Assembly (NCBI GenBank): GCA_014762485.1
Contig: JABURU010000240.1
Coordinates: forward strand, 1 to 6,036
Direction of reading: 5' to 3'
DNA length: 6,036 nt
Origin: Gammaproteobacteria bacterium
Lineage (GTDB): Bacteria; Pseudomonadota; Gammaproteobacteria; Thiohalospirales; Thiohalospiraceae
Within the stretch, counting starts at the first letter, position 1; the number at the start of each line of letters is the position of its first letter. Below are positions 5,962 to 6,036 of this stretch, in pieces. Made by a program: the position numbers and the translations under genes. The notes beneath the pieces were generated by a model. That model worked only from the letters and a program-made list of their open reading frames with translations, ran no database searches and was not told where the DNA came from.

Positions 5962-6036
5962 TTTTGTCCCGATTTCACTATCCGGCAACAGCGCCCAGTG
6001 AACTAAATATTGAATAAAACTGAGACCCTTAGTGTA

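Noticed and set aside
5962..5988. Upstream TTG as the fabA start
   Set aside because: It lacks a Shine-Dalgarno and would add nine residues not seen in the family. ATG 5961 gives the usual FabA N terminus.

Overview
The window looks like chromosomal DNA from a free-living or symbiotic gammaproteobacterium; I cannot name the genus. The evidence is the fabA-fabB pair for anaerobic-type unsaturated fatty acid synthesis, a birA-coaX pair followed by a SPOR-domain membrane protein, and a tRNA-Thr(TGT)/tRNA-Tyr(GTA) neighbourhood. That neighbourhood matches the thrU-tyrU-glyT-thrT-tufB stable-RNA cluster that follows the birA/pantothenate kinase region in E. coli and relatives. Every supported gene lies on the minus strand, so the genes read from the right end of the window to the left. 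Base composition is moderate, and I see no insertion sequence, CRISPR array, att site or phage gene.

Layout in the direction of transcription: fabA (5961-5446), fabB (5429-4212), birA (4166-3195), coaX (3192-2422) and a SPOR-domain gene (2425-1589) form a tight run. The gaps are 16 nt, 45 nt, 2 nt and a 4-nt ATGA overlap. The 45-nt fabB-birA gap holds a perfect 10-bp inverted repeat that ends exactly at the birA start codon. A 114-nt gap after the SPOR gene holds a 16-codon micro-ORF with a near-ideal Shine-Dalgarno sequence and a weak candidate promoter for tRNA-Thr. tRNA-Thr(TGT) is at 1474-1399. Only 20 nt further on, a membrane-bound GGDEF diguanylate cyclase starts with TTG (1378-182). 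A 127-nt intergenic region then carries a strong stable-RNA-type promoter, with an AT-rich upstream stretch, a -35/-10 pair with 17-bp spacing and a GC-rich discriminator. A possible second promoter follows it. The window ends inside tRNA-Tyr(GTA), whose 3' end lies beyond base 1.

The first block has metabolic logic. FabA and FabB make the unsaturated branch of fatty acids. BirA biotinylates the acetyl-CoA carboxylase carrier protein that feeds malonyl-CoA to them. CoaX commits pantothenate to coenzyme A, the source of acyl-CoA and of the ACP phosphopantetheine arm. The SPOR protein is probably a periplasm-facing envelope or division accessory.

The most unusual point is the diguanylate cyclase gene lying between tRNA-Thr and tRNA-Tyr, which are adjacent in E. 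coli. Its TTG start sits so close to the tRNA-Thr 3' end that co-transcription and release by tRNA processing are plausible. Its GGDEF domain keeps the GGEEF active-site motif, lacks the RxxD inhibitory site and has Thr where the guanine-contacting Asn is usual. I see no clear evidence of a wholly new multi-gene system. The other genes are ordinary housekeeping genes.
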